Shown one piece after another: positions 45,870 through 55,233 of a DNA stretch of 64,000 nucleotides (positions within the stretch are counted from its first letter, which is position 1; every line of letters starts with the position of its first letter). The notes below the pieces were generated by a model. It worked only from the letters and a program-made list of their open reading frames with translations. It was not told where the DNA came from and ran no database searches. The stretch is from NCBI RefSeq assembly GCF_030409795.1, contig NZ_JAUFQN010000019.1:806001-870000 (forward strand). The letters are read 5' to 3'. The DNA comes from Flavobacterium paronense. GTDB lineage: Bacteria; Bacteroidota; Bacteroidia; Flavobacteriales; Flavobacteriaceae. The position numbers and the translations under genes are program-made.

Positions 45870-45977
45870 CTTATGTGACTGACGGGGCGAAGCCATTAAA
45901 ATTAAGTATCTAAATATAAGAAATAGCCTTTTTATATAAATATAAAAGACTTGATTATTTAATTATAAAGTTCTATT

Positions 45978-46388
45978 ATGAATAAAAATTCAGTAAAATT
46001 ATTAAATTTTCCAAAAATTACTGACCCTAGAGGCAATTTGACCTTTTTGCAACATTCTAGCCAAATACCTTTTGAGATTAAACGGACTTTCTGGGTTTAT
46101 GATGTGCCAGGAGGAGAAGTAAGAGGTGGACATGCATTTTATAAACAGCAGGAAGTTATTATTGCTTTGAGTGGTAGTTTTGATGTAGTGATAACTAAGA
46201 CAGATGGTACAATTGAAAAACACTCTTTAAATAGAAGTTATTATGGTATTTATTTACCCGCTCTCACCTGGAGGCATATTGAAAATTTTTCAACCAATGC
46301 TTTATCTTTACACATATCGAGTGATTTTTTTTCAAAAGAAGATTATTTAAGAGATTTTAATGATTTTAAAGCTGTAAATCATGAGTAG
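45978..46388 (+). CDS. Sugar 3,4-ketoisomerase-like protein (FdtA/WxcM family), active site altered
   Basis: 136 residues with the cupin fold signature of the FdtA/QdtA family, which converts dTDP-4-keto-6-deoxyglucose to its 3-keto isomer before transamination. The core reads RGGHAFYKQQE (49-59), where family members have RGxHAHKKxxQ; the second catalytic His is Phe54 here. The C-terminal DYLRDF motif is retained. It overlaps the next gene, a paralogue with the full HAH motif, by 8 nt. Family members are dimers, so this could be a partner subunit of the next protein, or an epimerase-like variant with other chemistry. The isomerase assignment for this copy alone is doubtful. Confidence 0.8.
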   Translation: MNKNSVKLLNFPKITDPRGNLTFLQHSSQIPFEIKRTFWVYDVPGGEVRGGHAFYKQQEVIIALSGSFDVVITKTDGTIEKHSLNRSYYGIYLPALTWRHIENFSTNALSLHISSDFFSKEDYLRDFNDFKAVNHE

Positions 46389-46803
46389 TAATGTGACAGT
46401 TTTTGAATGTAATTTACTTCATTTAAACCAAATAGGTGATCGAAATGGTCATATTACAGCTGTTAATAATAATGATGAGATTCCATTTGACATAAAACGA
46501 ATATTTTATTTGTATGATATTCCGGGTGGTGAATCAAGAGGAGCACATGCCCACAAGAAATGTCATCAGTTTTTGGTAGCAGCTAGTGGTTCTTTTGAAG
46601 TTTTATTGGACGATGGCAAAACAAAGCGATTGATATTATTAAATAAACCTGATATAGGTTTGCATGTTCCTCCAGGAATTTGGGCATCAGAAATTAATTT
46701 TTCTAGTGGTTCCATTTGTTTGGTTCTTGCATCTGAATTGTATGATGAAAATGATTATTTTAGAGATTATAAAAAATTTATGAAATGGAAGTTATTGAAA
46801 TAG
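46381..46803 (+). CDS. dTDP-sugar 3,4-ketoisomerase (FdtA/QdtA family)
   Basis: 140 residues, the usual family length. It keeps the catalytic core RGAHAHKKCHQF (53-64; His56 and His58), the DDG turn and the terminal DYFRDY motif. Expected reaction: dTDP-4-keto-6-deoxy-D-glucose to the 3-keto isomer, the committed step to 3-amino-3,6-dideoxyhexoses (Fuc3N with FdtA, Qui3N with QdtA; the two cannot be told apart by eye). It overlaps both neighbours (8 and 19 nt). The 3-aminotransferase (49505) and N-formyltransferase (48633) in the same operon complete a plausible pathway. Confidence 0.87.
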   Translation: MSSNVTVFECNLLHLNQIGDRNGHITAVNNNDEIPFDIKRIFYLYDIPGGESRGAHAHKKCHQFLVAASGSFEVLLDDGKTKRLILLNKPDIGLHVPPGIWASEINFSSGSICLVLASELYDENDYFRDYKKFMKWKLLK

Positions 46804-47720
46804 ATTCAAAGTCATACGCTGAAATTTTTTCTAAACCTTCTCATGTTTTTAATTCGGCTATTTTTAATTCTTTTAATGCCTATAAATGCGAGAACGTTTA
46901 TTACTTAATTTTTAAAGATACAAAAGTGCGTTTAGGAATTATTTTAGGATTGAGAGAAGGAGTTTTAATTTCTCCATTTTCAGCCCCTTTTGGAGGATTT
47001 GAATATCTGAGAGAAGATATTCGTTTATTTCAAATTGACACGGCTTTGGATGCTTTGAAAAATTGGTCTAAGGCCTATGGTTTTAAGGGAATTAATATAG
47101 TATTACCTCCATTTTTTTACAGAGAAAATTTTTTAAACAAATTATCTAATTCCCTTTTTAGGGCTGGCTATTTGTATTCTAATGTTAATCTTAATTATCA
47201 ATATTATTTATCTAATTTTAATGATAATTATGTATCAACCATTTGTCATAATACACGGAGAAATTTAAAAATTGCTTTTAAATCTGAATTATTCTTCGAG
47301 AAAATTAATGTTGAAGAGGGTGATATGGCTTATGATATTATTGTCCAAAATAGAAAAGAAAGGGGATTTCCATTAAATATGACTTGGAAGCAAGTTTTGG
47401 AAACAATATCGATAATTCCAATTGACTTTTTTGTTGTAAAAAAAGATAATATTAATATTGCATCAGCTATAATTTTCCATGTTGCTGATGGGATTGTTCA
47501 AGTAGTTTACTGGGGCGATTTACCTCAATTTTCAGATAATAAAACCATGAATTTCCTAGCTTATAATATTTTCAAACATTATAAAGAGAGCGGGATTAAA
47601 ATTGTAGATGTCGGGCCATCAACAGAAAATTCTATTCCTAATCATGGTTTATGTGAGTTCAAAGAAAGTATAGGATGTGATTTAAGCCCAAAATATAGTT
47701 TTTGTAAAAAAATAGAATAA
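46785..47720 (+). CDS. FemAB/GNAT-like N-acyltransferase
   Basis: 311 residues resembling the FemAB-type double-GNAT fold. Visible signs are the HNTRRNLKIA segment (about 154-163), typical of the basic helix where these proteins read NxRxxIRKA, the strand-rich block FFVVKKDNINIASAIIFHVADG, and a final IKIVDVGPSTENSIPNHGL...FKESIG pattern (substrate-bearing FK.S.G) seen in family members. Relatives transfer amino acids or acyl groups to peptidoglycan or sugar amines. In this operon an amino sugar or a sugar amine substituent is the likely acceptor. It overlaps the upstream gene by 19 nt and shares one base with the downstream start. Substrate unknown. Confidence 0.75.
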   Translation: MEVIEIDSKSYAEIFSKPSHVFNSAIFNSFNAYKCENVYYLIFKDTKVRLGIILGLREGVLISPFSAPFGGFEYLREDIRLFQIDTALDALKNWSKAYGFKGINIVLPPFFYRENFLNKLSNSLFRAGYLYSNVNLNYQYYLSNFNDNYVSTICHNTRRNLKIAFKSELFFEKINVEEGDMAYDIIVQNRKERGFPLNMTWKQVLETISIIPIDFFVVKKDNINIASAIIFHVADGIVQVVYWGDLPQFSDNKTMNFLAYNIFKHYKESGIKIVDVGPSTENSIPNHGLCEFKESIGCDLSPKYSFCKKIE

Positions 47721-48640
47721 TGTTTGTAATAAATCCAGACTCTTTTTTAATGCCTTGCTATCGAATTAGTCCTTTTACAACTGAACATATAGCCAGTAAT
47801 AATGAGTTGTCAACTAATGATTTTGCTATAGCTTATTTTAATAAAAAATTTGGCAAAGGCAATTGGCAGTTTACTTATAACGGACGTGGAGCTATTAAAT
47901 TGGCTATAGAGACTTATAATTTAGCTCCAACCGATTTGATTACCATACTTACCACTTCAAATAATTTCTACATCAGTTCCTGTGTTACAAAAGAAATTGA
48001 AAAGGTATGTCGTTGGAATAGAGAAATTCTGCCAGAAACCAAAATTATATTTGTGAACCACGAATTTGGTTATCCTTTTCCTGATATGGATACCTTAGTT
48101 GCCACTGGATTGCCTATAATTGAGGATTGTTGCACCACTTTTTTTAGTCAGGACGCAAATGAAAAGATTGGTCAATATGGTGATTTTTCAGTATATAGTT
48201 TTCCAAAATTTTTTCCTATTCAAATAGGCGGTCTATTAGTTAAAAATGTTGATGTAGTCATTGAAAAATCAGTATTAAATAAAGAAGAATCAAACTATAT
48301 AGAAAATGTACTTTCTTATCATTTAGCAAATGCAAAAGATTTATTGCAAAAAAGAAAAGTAATTTTTGATTATGCCCAAGAGCAATTTTCAAATTTAGGT
48401 TTTACATTACGATTTAATACAAGTGAAAAGGTTGTACCCTCTCTTTTGTTATTGAACAACAATAGTATTATTCATGATTTAAATGCATTAAAACTATTTC
48501 TTACTAATAATGGTATTCAAAGCAGTGTTTTTTATGGAGAAGATGCTTTTTTTATACCCAATCATCAAAACTTAGCAATCACTCAAATCAAATATTTTTT
48601 TGAAGTAATTAAATTTTATTTGGAAAACAATAATGAATAG
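47720..48640 (+). CDS. Short DegT/DnrJ-like aminotransferase-family protein
   Basis: 306 residues, clearly shorter than the usual 360-400 of the family and diverged. Recognisable parts are YNGRGAIKLAIE (53-64, the N-terminal PLP-phosphate region), PIIEDCCTTFFSQD (132-145, with Asp136 at the position that pairs with the PLP ring nitrogen), GQYGDFSVYSFPK (151-163) and IQIGGLL. Lys163 is at the Schiff-base position, so PLP chemistry remains possible. It could make a second amino sugar or act on a non-sugar amine used by the adjacent acyltransferase. The start overlaps the previous stop codon by one base. Confidence 0.75.
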   Translation: MFVINPDSFLMPCYRISPFTTEHIASNNELSTNDFAIAYFNKKFGKGNWQFTYNGRGAIKLAIETYNLAPTDLITILTTSNNFYISSCVTKEIEKVCRWNREILPETKIIFVNHEFGYPFPDMDTLVATGLPIIEDCCTTFFSQDANEKIGQYGDFSVYSFPKFFPIQIGGLLVKNVDVVIEKSVLNKEESNYIENVLSYHLANAKDLLQKRKVIFDYAQEQFSNLGFTLRFNTSEKVVPSLLLLNNNSIIHDLNALKLFLTNNGIQSSVFYGEDAFFIPNHQNLAITQIKYFFEVIKFYLENNNE

Positions 48641-49508
48641 AATAGTAATAGCAGGATTTGGTCAACCCGTTTTAGACCTCATCACAAATTTTAGTCATAC
48701 ATTTGAAATTGTAGGTGTTTTTTTAGACTATGAACGACGAAGTAAATTTCCTTTTTTTTATAGTGAACTGGAAAGTAAATCGATTCCTGTTTTAACTTTA
48801 GATAACTTAAATTCTCTAGAAGTTGATGCAATAATTCTCATCAACTTTAACAAGATTATTAATATTCATGAAATAAACACTCCTTTGCTGTTAAACATTC
48901 ATATGGGTTTATTGCCAGTTTACAGAGGAAATAACGCTAATGCTTGGTCAATATTGAATGGAGATAGAAATGTTGGTTATACGCTTCATCAAGTAACAAC
49001 AGAATTAGATGGAGGAGCAATTTATTATAAGTTTGAGTATCTTATCAAAGAAAGTGAAACTTATTTTGCTGCTAAAAATGCCATTACGTATGATTTAAAA
49101 AATAATTTACCTAAGATTATACAGAGCATTTTCGATGGTAAAATTGAACCTGTTTCACAAGAAGGTGAAGAGTTTATTTATGCCAGTAAAGTTATTGCAG
49201 AAGATGGTATACTTGAGAATTGGAATTATACTACTACTGAAATTATAAACAGAAACATTATTTTTTCAAAGCCGCTTGGAACAGGATTGAAAATGAAATA
49301 TAAAAATGATTTGATTGAAATTAATAAACTTAGAACAATTCCTAAATATAAAAAAGCGACTGGATTTGCGGGTGCTGTGGTATTGAAAACCGATAACGGA
49401 GCTGTATGGATAAAAACAAAAGATACCGCTATTGCCTTAGAAGAAATAATAATAAATAATAAAATTATCAAGCCAGCCGATATATTTAAAATAGGTGACC
49501 GATTATGA
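48633..49508 (+). CDS. dTDP-amino-sugar N-formyltransferase
   Basis: 291 residues with the formyltransferase N-terminal domain. The catalytic triad is intact: Asn88 and His90 in [14 protein letters not shown], and Asp126 in ELDGGAIYY. It would use N10-formyltetrahydrofolate to formylate the amine of a dTDP-linked 3- or 4-amino-3,6/4,6-dideoxyhexose. The C-terminal 90 residues ([19 protein letters not shown]) fit the smaller accessory domain of sugar N-formyltransferases. Its position just upstream of a 3-aminotransferase (4-nt overlap) and near the 3,4-ketoisomerase favours Fuc3N or Qui3N as acceptor; that is inference. Confidence 0.88.
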   Translation: MNRIVIAGFGQPVLDLITNFSHTFEIVGVFLDYERRSKFPFFYSELESKSIPVLTLDNLNSLEVDAIILINFNKIINIHEINTPLLLNIHMGLLPVYRGNNANAWSILNGDRNVGYTLHQVTTELDGGAIYYKFEYLIKESETYFAAKNAITYDLKNNLPKIIQSIFDGKIEPVSQEGEEFIYASKVIAEDGILENWNYTTTEIINRNIIFSKPLGTGLKMKYKNDLIEINKLRTIPKYKKATGFAGAVVLKTDNGAVWIKTKDTAIALEEIIINNKIIKPADIFKIGDRL

Positions 49509-50623
49509 TTAAATTTTTAGACTTACAAAAAATCAATGCGCAATATGCCGAAGAACTTAAACAAGTTGCTTCACAAGTCATAGACTCTGGATGGTTTTTA
49601 CAAGGAGAGCAACTACTTACTTTTGAAAAAAAATTAGCTGATTACATCGGTGCTTCTCATGCTATTGGTGTTGCCAATGGGTTAGATGCATTACGCTTGA
49701 TTTTGAAAGCCTATATCGATATGGGAGTTATGAACGAAGGCGATGAAGTAATTGTTCCAGCAAACACCTACATAGCCTCTGTTTTGGCTATTACTGACAA
49801 TCGATTGCAACCTATTTTAGTTGAACCAAATCTAAGTAGTTATAATTTAGATATTGATTTGATTGAAAGTCATATTACAGCCAAAACCAAAGCCATTATG
49901 GTGGTTCATTTATATGGGCAAGTTTGTTGGGACGAAAAGCTTGTTGCATTAGCGAAAAAGTATAATCTCAGAATTATCGAAGATAATGCTCAGGCTATTG
50001 GTGCCGAATGGAATGGAATTAAAACGGGAAACCTAGGTGATGCAGCAGGGTTTAGTTTTTATCCCGGAAAAAACTTAGGCGCACTTGGAGATGCTGGAGC
50101 TGTAACTACTAATGATACGGAATTAGCCACCAGAATTCGAGCTTTAGGGAACTATGGAAGTCAAAAAAAATATGTTAATGAATTTAAAGGATTGAATAGT
50201 AGATTAGATGAAATTCAGGCTGCTTTTTTAACCGTAAAACTAAAGTACATTGATACTGAAAATCAATATAGAAGAAGCATCGCAGCATTGTATCTCAATA
50301 GAATTAAAAATACAGCTATTCAACTTCCTATTCTTGTAAATGAATCTTTTAATCACAATGAAAACAAAGAGCATGTTTGGCATTTGTTTGTCATTCGATG
50401 CAAAGAAAGAGAAAAACTTCAAGAATATTTGACAGCTAATGGCGTTCAAACTCTGATACATTATCCAATACCACCACATAAGCAATTAGCTTATAAAGAA
50501 ATGAATACTTTAGATTTACCATTGACATTGGCAATACATGAAGAAGTTTTGAGTTTACCTATAAGTCCAACAACAACAGAAGATGAAGTTATTTTAATTT
50601 CTGAGTTGATAAATAAATTTTAG
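49505..50623 (+). CDS. PLP-dependent sugar 3-aminotransferase (FdtB/QdtB-like)
   Basis: 372 residues, full length for DegT/DnrJ/EryC1 aminotransferases. Key elements are [10 protein letters not shown] (N-terminal PLP-phosphate contact), [12 protein letters not shown] (81-92), [12 protein letters not shown] (157-168, Asp160), and [15 protein letters not shown] (184-198) with the Schiff-base Lys189. The sequence style ([26 protein letters not shown]) is that of the FdtB/QdtB/TylB group, which aminates 3-keto-6-deoxyhexoses using glutamate. It overlaps the formyltransferase by 4 nt. Confidence 0.88.
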   Translation: MIKFLDLQKINAQYAEELKQVASQVIDSGWFLQGEQLLTFEKKLADYIGASHAIGVANGLDALRLILKAYIDMGVMNEGDEVIVPANTYIASVLAITDNRLQPILVEPNLSSYNLDIDLIESHITAKTKAIMVVHLYGQVCWDEKLVALAKKYNLRIIEDNAQAIGAEWNGIKTGNLGDAAGFSFYPGKNLGALGDAGAVTTNDTELATRIRALGNYGSQKKYVNEFKGLNSRLDEIQAAFLTVKLKYIDTENQYRRSIAALYLNRIKNTAIQLPILVNESFNHNENKEHVWHLFVIRCKEREKLQEYLTANGVQTLIHYPIPPHKQLAYKEMNTLDLPLTLAIHEEVLSLPISPTTTEDEVILISELINKF

Positions 50624-50633
50624 ATTAATTAAA

Positions 50634-51263
50634 GTGAAACAATTGATTCATAAAATTTTAAATTCAATAATTTGTAGAATTCTCAATTTTTGGAATAAAA
50701 TAGTAAGATATAAAATGCAATTTTTTAATTTCCATCTGGCAAATAGTAAGGCTTTATTTCATAACAGAATACTAGTTAAAAATAATCTCAAATGCAATCA
50801 AAAAGTATTGGTAACAGGTAAAGGAACTTTAAAAGTGGGCAGTAATTGCATTTTTGGATTTAAATTAGGTGGTGGCTTTTATGGAGGATTGATTGAAATA
50901 CAACCCAGATATAGTAATTCTAAAATAGAAATTGGAGATAATGTTTCAACAAATAATAATTTATTTATTTGTTCTGCTAATTTTATTTCTATTGGTGATA
51001 ATACTTTGGTAGGGTGCAATGTTTCTATTTTTGATCACGAAGCTCATGGAATAGCTCCTTCACAAAGAAATACTATTGGTACGATAGGCTCGACAACTAT
51101 AGGAAAAAATGTTTGGATTGGCAATAATGTACTTATTTTAAAAAATTCTGTGATTGGTGAAAATTCAGTAGTAGCTGCTGGTGCTATTGTATCGGGAGTT
51201 TTTCCTGCTAATGTAATTATAGGAGGTATTCCTGCTAAAATATTGCGGTCGATAGATGAGTGA
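50634..51263 (+). CDS. Hexapeptide-repeat (LbH) acetyltransferase
   Basis: 209 residues; the frame opens with GTG at 50634, 10 nt after the upstream stop. Residues 98-205 are hexapeptide repeats forming a left-handed beta-helix (KIEIGDN, FISIGDNTLVG, TTIGKNVWIGNNV, SVIGENSVVAAGAIV, IIGGIPAKIL). His135/His138 in FDHEAHG are at the usual catalytic position. O- or N-acetylation of a sugar or amino sugar with acetyl-CoA is expected. The 60-residue N-terminal extension is longer than in minimal family members. It overlaps the flippase gene by 8 nt. Confidence 0.85.
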   Translation: MKQLIHKILNSIICRILNFWNKIVRYKMQFFNFHLANSKALFHNRILVKNNLKCNQKVLVTGKGTLKVGSNCIFGFKLGGGFYGGLIEIQPRYSNSKIEIGDNVSTNNNLFICSANFISIGDNTLVGCNVSIFDHEAHGIAPSQRNTIGTIGSTTIGKNVWIGNNVLILKNSVIGENSVVAAGAIVSGVFPANVIIGGIPAKILRSIDE

Positions 51264-52743
51264 TTCTAAAGCATCTTTTAAACAGATTTTTAAAGCTACT
51301 TCTATTTTTGGAGGTGTTCAGGTGTTTAACATCATTATAACCTTGATTCGAAGTAAAGTTTTGGCTATTTTGATTGGGACAGTAGGAATGGGGCTGAATG
51401 GGATGTTCATGTCAAGTTTAAATTTAATAAAAACATTATCTGCACTAGGAATATCAGAGAGTGCTGTCAGAGATTTGTCCAAAGCACACAATTCGGGAGA
51501 TACTGTAAGAATAGCAAAGACTTTTACTGTTTTTAGAAGATGGATTTGGATTACAGCATTTTTGGGAGTTCTTTTAACAATTTGTTTTTCACCTCTTTTA
51601 AGTCATTTTTCTTTTGGAAATTACGACCATACAAGCTCTTATATTTGGCTTTCAATTACATTTGTTTTTGGGGCTTTGTCAGGAGGAATATATACTTTGT
51701 TACGAGGTACTCGACAGTTAAAATATTTGGCACAAGCGAATATTTTTGGAGGAGTACTTGGTTTGTTTGTAGCATTACCTATATTTTATTTTTATGGTAT
51801 AGAGGGAGTTGTTCCTGCAATTATTGCAACTGCTTTTGGGAATTATTTGGTTTCTGTCTTTTTTACCAGAAAAATTCACTTTCAAAAAGAATCTATAAGT
51901 TGGCAAGAGACTTTTTCTCTAGGTAAACCAATGGTGACTCTAGGTATCAGCCTGACTTTGATAAGTTTATTGGCTGCCGGTATAGCTTTCATTTTGAGTG
52001 CCTTTATTTCGAGTACCGGATCATTTAAAGATTTAGGGTTATATAATGCAGGAGTTGCTATAGTTGATGGCTATGTAGGTATGGTTTTTACGGCAATGGC
52101 AACCGATTATTTTCCCCGATTATCAGGTTTAATAGACGATGAAGTACGATGGAAAGAATTAGTTAATCAACAAGCAGAATTGGTTTTGATTATTTTGGGA
52201 ATTGTACTCGTTTTGTTAATTTCAACGACTCCTTTTTTGATACATTTGCTATTGAGTTCCGAGTTTATAGGTGTACAAGATTTTATATTTTGGTCGGTTA
52301 TTGCCTTGCCTTTAAAAGGTTTAATTTGGGTTATTGGATTTATAATATTAGCAAAAGGTGATAATAAACTTTTTTTGATAATTGAAATTATAGCTAATTT
52401 AATTGTGCTTACATTTAATTTGTTTTTTTATAAATTTCATGGTATTTCTGGACTTGGAATATCTATGATTGCCAGTCATAGCATTTTTTTAATAATTATG
52501 ATTATTGTCATAAAATCAAAATACAATTTTAAATATTCAAAAGAAGTAATAGTGCTAACTTCAAAAATATTTTTGTCTTTATCCTTATGCTTAATTTGTA
52601 TAAAAGTTTTAGGTTACCCAAATGCTTATTACCCAGAAGCAGTAATTGTTTTATTTACAATTGCTTACTGTTTATTTGAATTGAATAAAAGAATCAATTT
52701 AAAAGGTATTTTAAGTTATGTCAAAACCAAAGTAAAACGATGA
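51256..52743 (+). CDS. wzx: Wzx-type polysaccharide flippase
   Basis: 495 residues, about 12-14 hydrophobic segments, MOP/MATE superfamily style (FKATSIFGGVQVFNIIITLIRSKVLAILIG at the N-terminus is split by short basic loops; GPxG-like GTVGMGLNGMF follows). It belongs to the O-antigen/enterobacterial common antigen translocase group. It is expected to move undecaprenyl-diphosphate-linked repeat units from the cytoplasmic to the periplasmic face of the inner membrane. Paired with the Wzy-like protein at 56458, it indicates a Wzx/Wzy-dependent pathway. It shares 4 nt with the next glycosyltransferase. Confidence 0.88.
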   Translation: MSDSKASFKQIFKATSIFGGVQVFNIIITLIRSKVLAILIGTVGMGLNGMFMSSLNLIKTLSALGISESAVRDLSKAHNSGDTVRIAKTFTVFRRWIWITAFLGVLLTICFSPLLSHFSFGNYDHTSSYIWLSITFVFGALSGGIYTLLRGTRQLKYLAQANIFGGVLGLFVALPIFYFYGIEGVVPAIIATAFGNYLVSVFFTRKIHFQKESISWQETFSLGKPMVTLGISLTLISLLAAGIAFILSAFISSTGSFKDLGLYNAGVAIVDGYVGMVFTAMATDYFPRLSGLIDDEVRWKELVNQQAELVLIILGIVLVLLISTTPFLIHLLLSSEFIGVQDFIFWSVIALPLKGLIWVIGFIILAKGDNKLFLIIEIIANLIVLTFNLFFYKFHGISGLGISMIASHSIFLIIMIIVIKSKYNFKYSKEVIVLTSKIFLSLSLCLICIKVLGYPNAYYPEAVIVLFTIAYCLFELNKRINLKGILSYVKTKVKR

Positions 52744-53708
52744 AAGAGTTGGTTACAGTTGCTGTCCTAACTTATAATTCTGGACTTTATGTTTTAGAGA
52801 CATTAGAGAGCATATACAATCAAGCATATCAAAATTTAGAGTTAATTGTCTCGGACGATGCTTCTACAGATACTACTTTAGATGTTGTAAATCTATGGCT
52901 GTCTGAAGAGAGAAATCGGTCACGATTTTCGAAAGTAACCGTTTTGACAGTTCCCAAAAACACAGGTGTTTCTGCCAACTGCAACCGATGTACAAAAGCA
53001 TCACAGACGGATTGGATTAAGTATGTTGCTGGTGATGACATCTTATTGCCTAATTGTATTACTGACAATATGGATTTTGCAAAGCACAATCCAGAGGCAA
53101 AAATCATTTTTAGTCAAGTAATGATTTATCAAGATGATTTTAATCCTTCCCATTATGTTAGGACTACTCCATTGAATTTTCCAAGTCATTTGATGGGTAT
53201 TTCTTTGACTGCTCAAGACCAATTCCAATTGTTGCTTGTTTCAGACAGAATCCATTTTACACCGTCTTATTTTTTTAATAGAACTGCGACTCAAAAAGTT
53301 GGAGGTTATGATGAAAGTAATCGTTTGGTAGAAGACTATCCCATGTGGCTTAAGTTGACACAGTCTGGGGAACGACTTTGGTATTTTCATAAAGCTACTG
53401 TTGGGTATCGTATCCATTCTAAAGCATTAAATAACACGGGTGATAATGTTTTGTTTAAACCATCCGTTATTAATTCATATAGCATTAGAAAAGAGTTTGC
53501 ACACCAGTATTTGCCTTGGGAAATGGTTATGTCTGAAGGACACGTATTTTATATATCGAAACTTTTTCGGCAATTTGAAATGACCAAAAATACAAGTTTC
53601 AATCGCTTTTTATACACCGTAACAACGTATTATCTAAATCCTTTCCAGTATATTTTTGCCATAAAAAAAAGATTGCCATCCAACCAAAATGTATTATTTT
53701 ATAAATAA
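52740..53708 (+). CDS. Family 2 glycosyltransferase
   Basis: 322 residues with a GT-A fold: VTVAVLTYNSGLYVLETLES at the N-terminus, the nucleotide-binding SDDASTD (38-44), and a DxD-like AGDDILLPN (97-105). It adds one sugar to the growing lipid-linked repeat unit at the cytoplasmic face; donor and acceptor cannot be read from sequence. The C-terminal 70 residues are basic and aromatic, consistent with membrane association. Confidence 0.87.
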   Translation: MKELVTVAVLTYNSGLYVLETLESIYNQAYQNLELIVSDDASTDTTLDVVNLWLSEERNRSRFSKVTVLTVPKNTGVSANCNRCTKASQTDWIKYVAGDDILLPNCITDNMDFAKHNPEAKIIFSQVMIYQDDFNPSHYVRTTPLNFPSHLMGISLTAQDQFQLLLVSDRIHFTPSYFFNRTATQKVGGYDESNRLVEDYPMWLKLTQSGERLWYFHKATVGYRIHSKALNNTGDNVLFKPSVINSYSIRKEFAHQYLPWEMVMSEGHVFYISKLFRQFEMTKNTSFNRFLYTVTTYYLNPFQYIFAIKKRLPSNQNVLFYK

Positions 53709-53714
53709 AAAAGT

Positions 53715-54704
53715 ATGCATTTAAGTATTATCATTCCTGTCTATAACGTTGAGGATTACATTGAAAAATGTATTAGAAGTTTGGAAAATCAAGATATTCC
53801 AAAAACTGACTTCGAAATTATAGTTACCAATGATGGCTCGCCCGATAATTGTAAAGCAATTGTTGAACGTTTACAAGTTGAATTTTCCAACTTAATTTTG
53901 GTTAATCAGGAAAACCAAGGCGTTTCTATGGCTAGAAATAATGCCATAGCGCTTGCTAAAGGGAAATATATACTTCCCATAGATCCTGACGATTATGTTT
54001 TGCCAAACACTTTGGGTAGTGTTTTAGATTTGGCCGAACAGCACCAATTAGATGTTTTGTATTTAGGATTTGAAATATTCAACGCTTCAGGAAAGAGTGT
54101 ATGGCATACGGATTATTCTAACCAGGAAGGGACTATTTATGATGGTGTTGAAGGTTATTTTGTTTCAAGAGGTTATGCGGTTAGAGATCCTGATCGTTCA
54201 TGGGCTATGTTATACAGAAGAGAAATGTTGCAACATTATTCCATTCATTATCCTAAAGACGTACCTTATTTGGAAGACGGGTTGTTTTTAGCTAAAGTAT
54301 TTACGGTGGCTAATCGAGTTGGATTTGAAAATAAAAAGTTTTATCAAAGAACCACTCGTGCAGGCTCAGCAACCAATTCGCGCTTATTTTATTCAGAAAA
54401 AGCGATTCAAGGTTTTATAAAAGCCGTTCAGGATGTTAAACAATTTTCGAAACAGTTTGATTTTAACCAAAAGCAAAGAGGGTTGGTCAATCATGTGGTT
54501 GCCAAGTTTGTTTTTTTATCGTTGGCACCTAGTACTTCCTCTTTTCAATTTAGGCGTTATTTTGCCATATTAAAAATTTTAAAACAAGCAAATTTAAATA
54601 TTTTAGACGGTGATGGTGTGCGTTTTTTATATAGAAGCTATGTGAAAGTTTATAATATTTCGAAACTAATTTTCCTGTTTTATTTTAGATTTTATAAAAA
54701 ATAA
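53715..54704 (+). CDS. Family 2 glycosyltransferase
   Basis: 329 residues, GT-A fold: LSIIIPVYNVEDYIEKCIRS, TNDGSPDN (38-45) and IDPDDYVLPN (89-98) carrying the metal-binding Asp residues. Distinct from the preceding GT2 and closer to the CPS-type subfamily with EDGLFLAKV in the acceptor region. Separated from its neighbours by only 6 and 4 nt. Confidence 0.87.
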   Translation: MHLSIIIPVYNVEDYIEKCIRSLENQDIPKTDFEIIVTNDGSPDNCKAIVERLQVEFSNLILVNQENQGVSMARNNAIALAKGKYILPIDPDDYVLPNTLGSVLDLAEQHQLDVLYLGFEIFNASGKSVWHTDYSNQEGTIYDGVEGYFVSRGYAVRDPDRSWAMLYRREMLQHYSIHYPKDVPYLEDGLFLAKVFTVANRVGFENKKFYQRTTRAGSATNSRLFYSEKAIQGFIKAVQDVKQFSKQFDFNQKQRGLVNHVVAKFVFLSLAPSTSSFQFRRYFAILKILKQANLNILDGDGVRFLYRSYVKVYNISKLIFLFYFRFYKK

Positions 54705-54708
54705 TTAC

Positions 54709-55233
54709 ATGTTTTTAGACAAATACAAATACAAAAACTGGAAAAAACCAGAGCCCTCAAATGTGATTGAATATCTACTTTCTCCTGCATTATTCAATTT
54801 GACTATAGTTAATTTTTTCTTTCAAAAAATACTAAGAATTAATGCTGAAGTACCTTTTATGGTTCATTTTACCTCTCGTGTTAGTAAGACTATTTTTATA
54901 GGCAGAGGTGTTGCTGAATATTTTGCTAATTCTGGAGGATGTTATATACAAGGAATTAATAAAGTTTATATTGGAGACTACACTATTTTTGCCCCTGGCG
55001 TTAAAATTATTTCTGCTAATCATGATAAAAAAGATTTTAAAAAACACGATAAGTCTATTGGACCTATTGTTATCGGAAAAAAATGTTGGTTAGGAGCTAA
55101 TTCTGTAATTTTGCCAGGTGTACATTTGGGTGATAATGTTATCGTTGCGGCAGGAGCTGTTGTTACAAAGTCGTTTCCGAGCAATGTGGTTTTAGGAGGT
55201 GTGCCTGCTAAGATTATTGGTAAAAATGAATAA
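54709..55233 (+). CDS. Hexapeptide-repeat (LbH) O-acetyltransferase
   Basis: 174 residues. The hexapeptide region runs from about 84 to 170 (VYIGDYTIFAPGVKI, PIVIGKKCWLGANSVILPGV, NVIVAAGAVV, VVLGGVPAKIIG) with catalytic-type His105 in SANHDKKD. The N-terminal 60 residues are hydrophobic and basic. It resembles the serine/maltose O-acetyltransferase-like group common in glycan loci. Expected to acetylate a hydroxyl of the glycan precursor; target unknown. Confidence 0.85.
   Translation: MFLDKYKYKNWKKPEPSNVIEYLLSPALFNLTIVNFFFQKILRINAEVPFMVHFTSRVSKTIFIGRGVAEYFANSGGCYIQGINKVYIGDYTIFAPGVKIISANHDKKDFKKHDKSIGPIVIGKKCWLGANSVILPGVHLGDNVIVAAGAVVTKSFPSNVVLGGVPAKIIGKNE

Noticed and set aside
51540..51926. 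Second frame of 128 codons within the flippase gene
   Set aside because: It is a +1 frame shadow, rich in Phe/Tyr/Cys from an AT-rich membrane-protein gene; the flippase frame is intact over the whole region.
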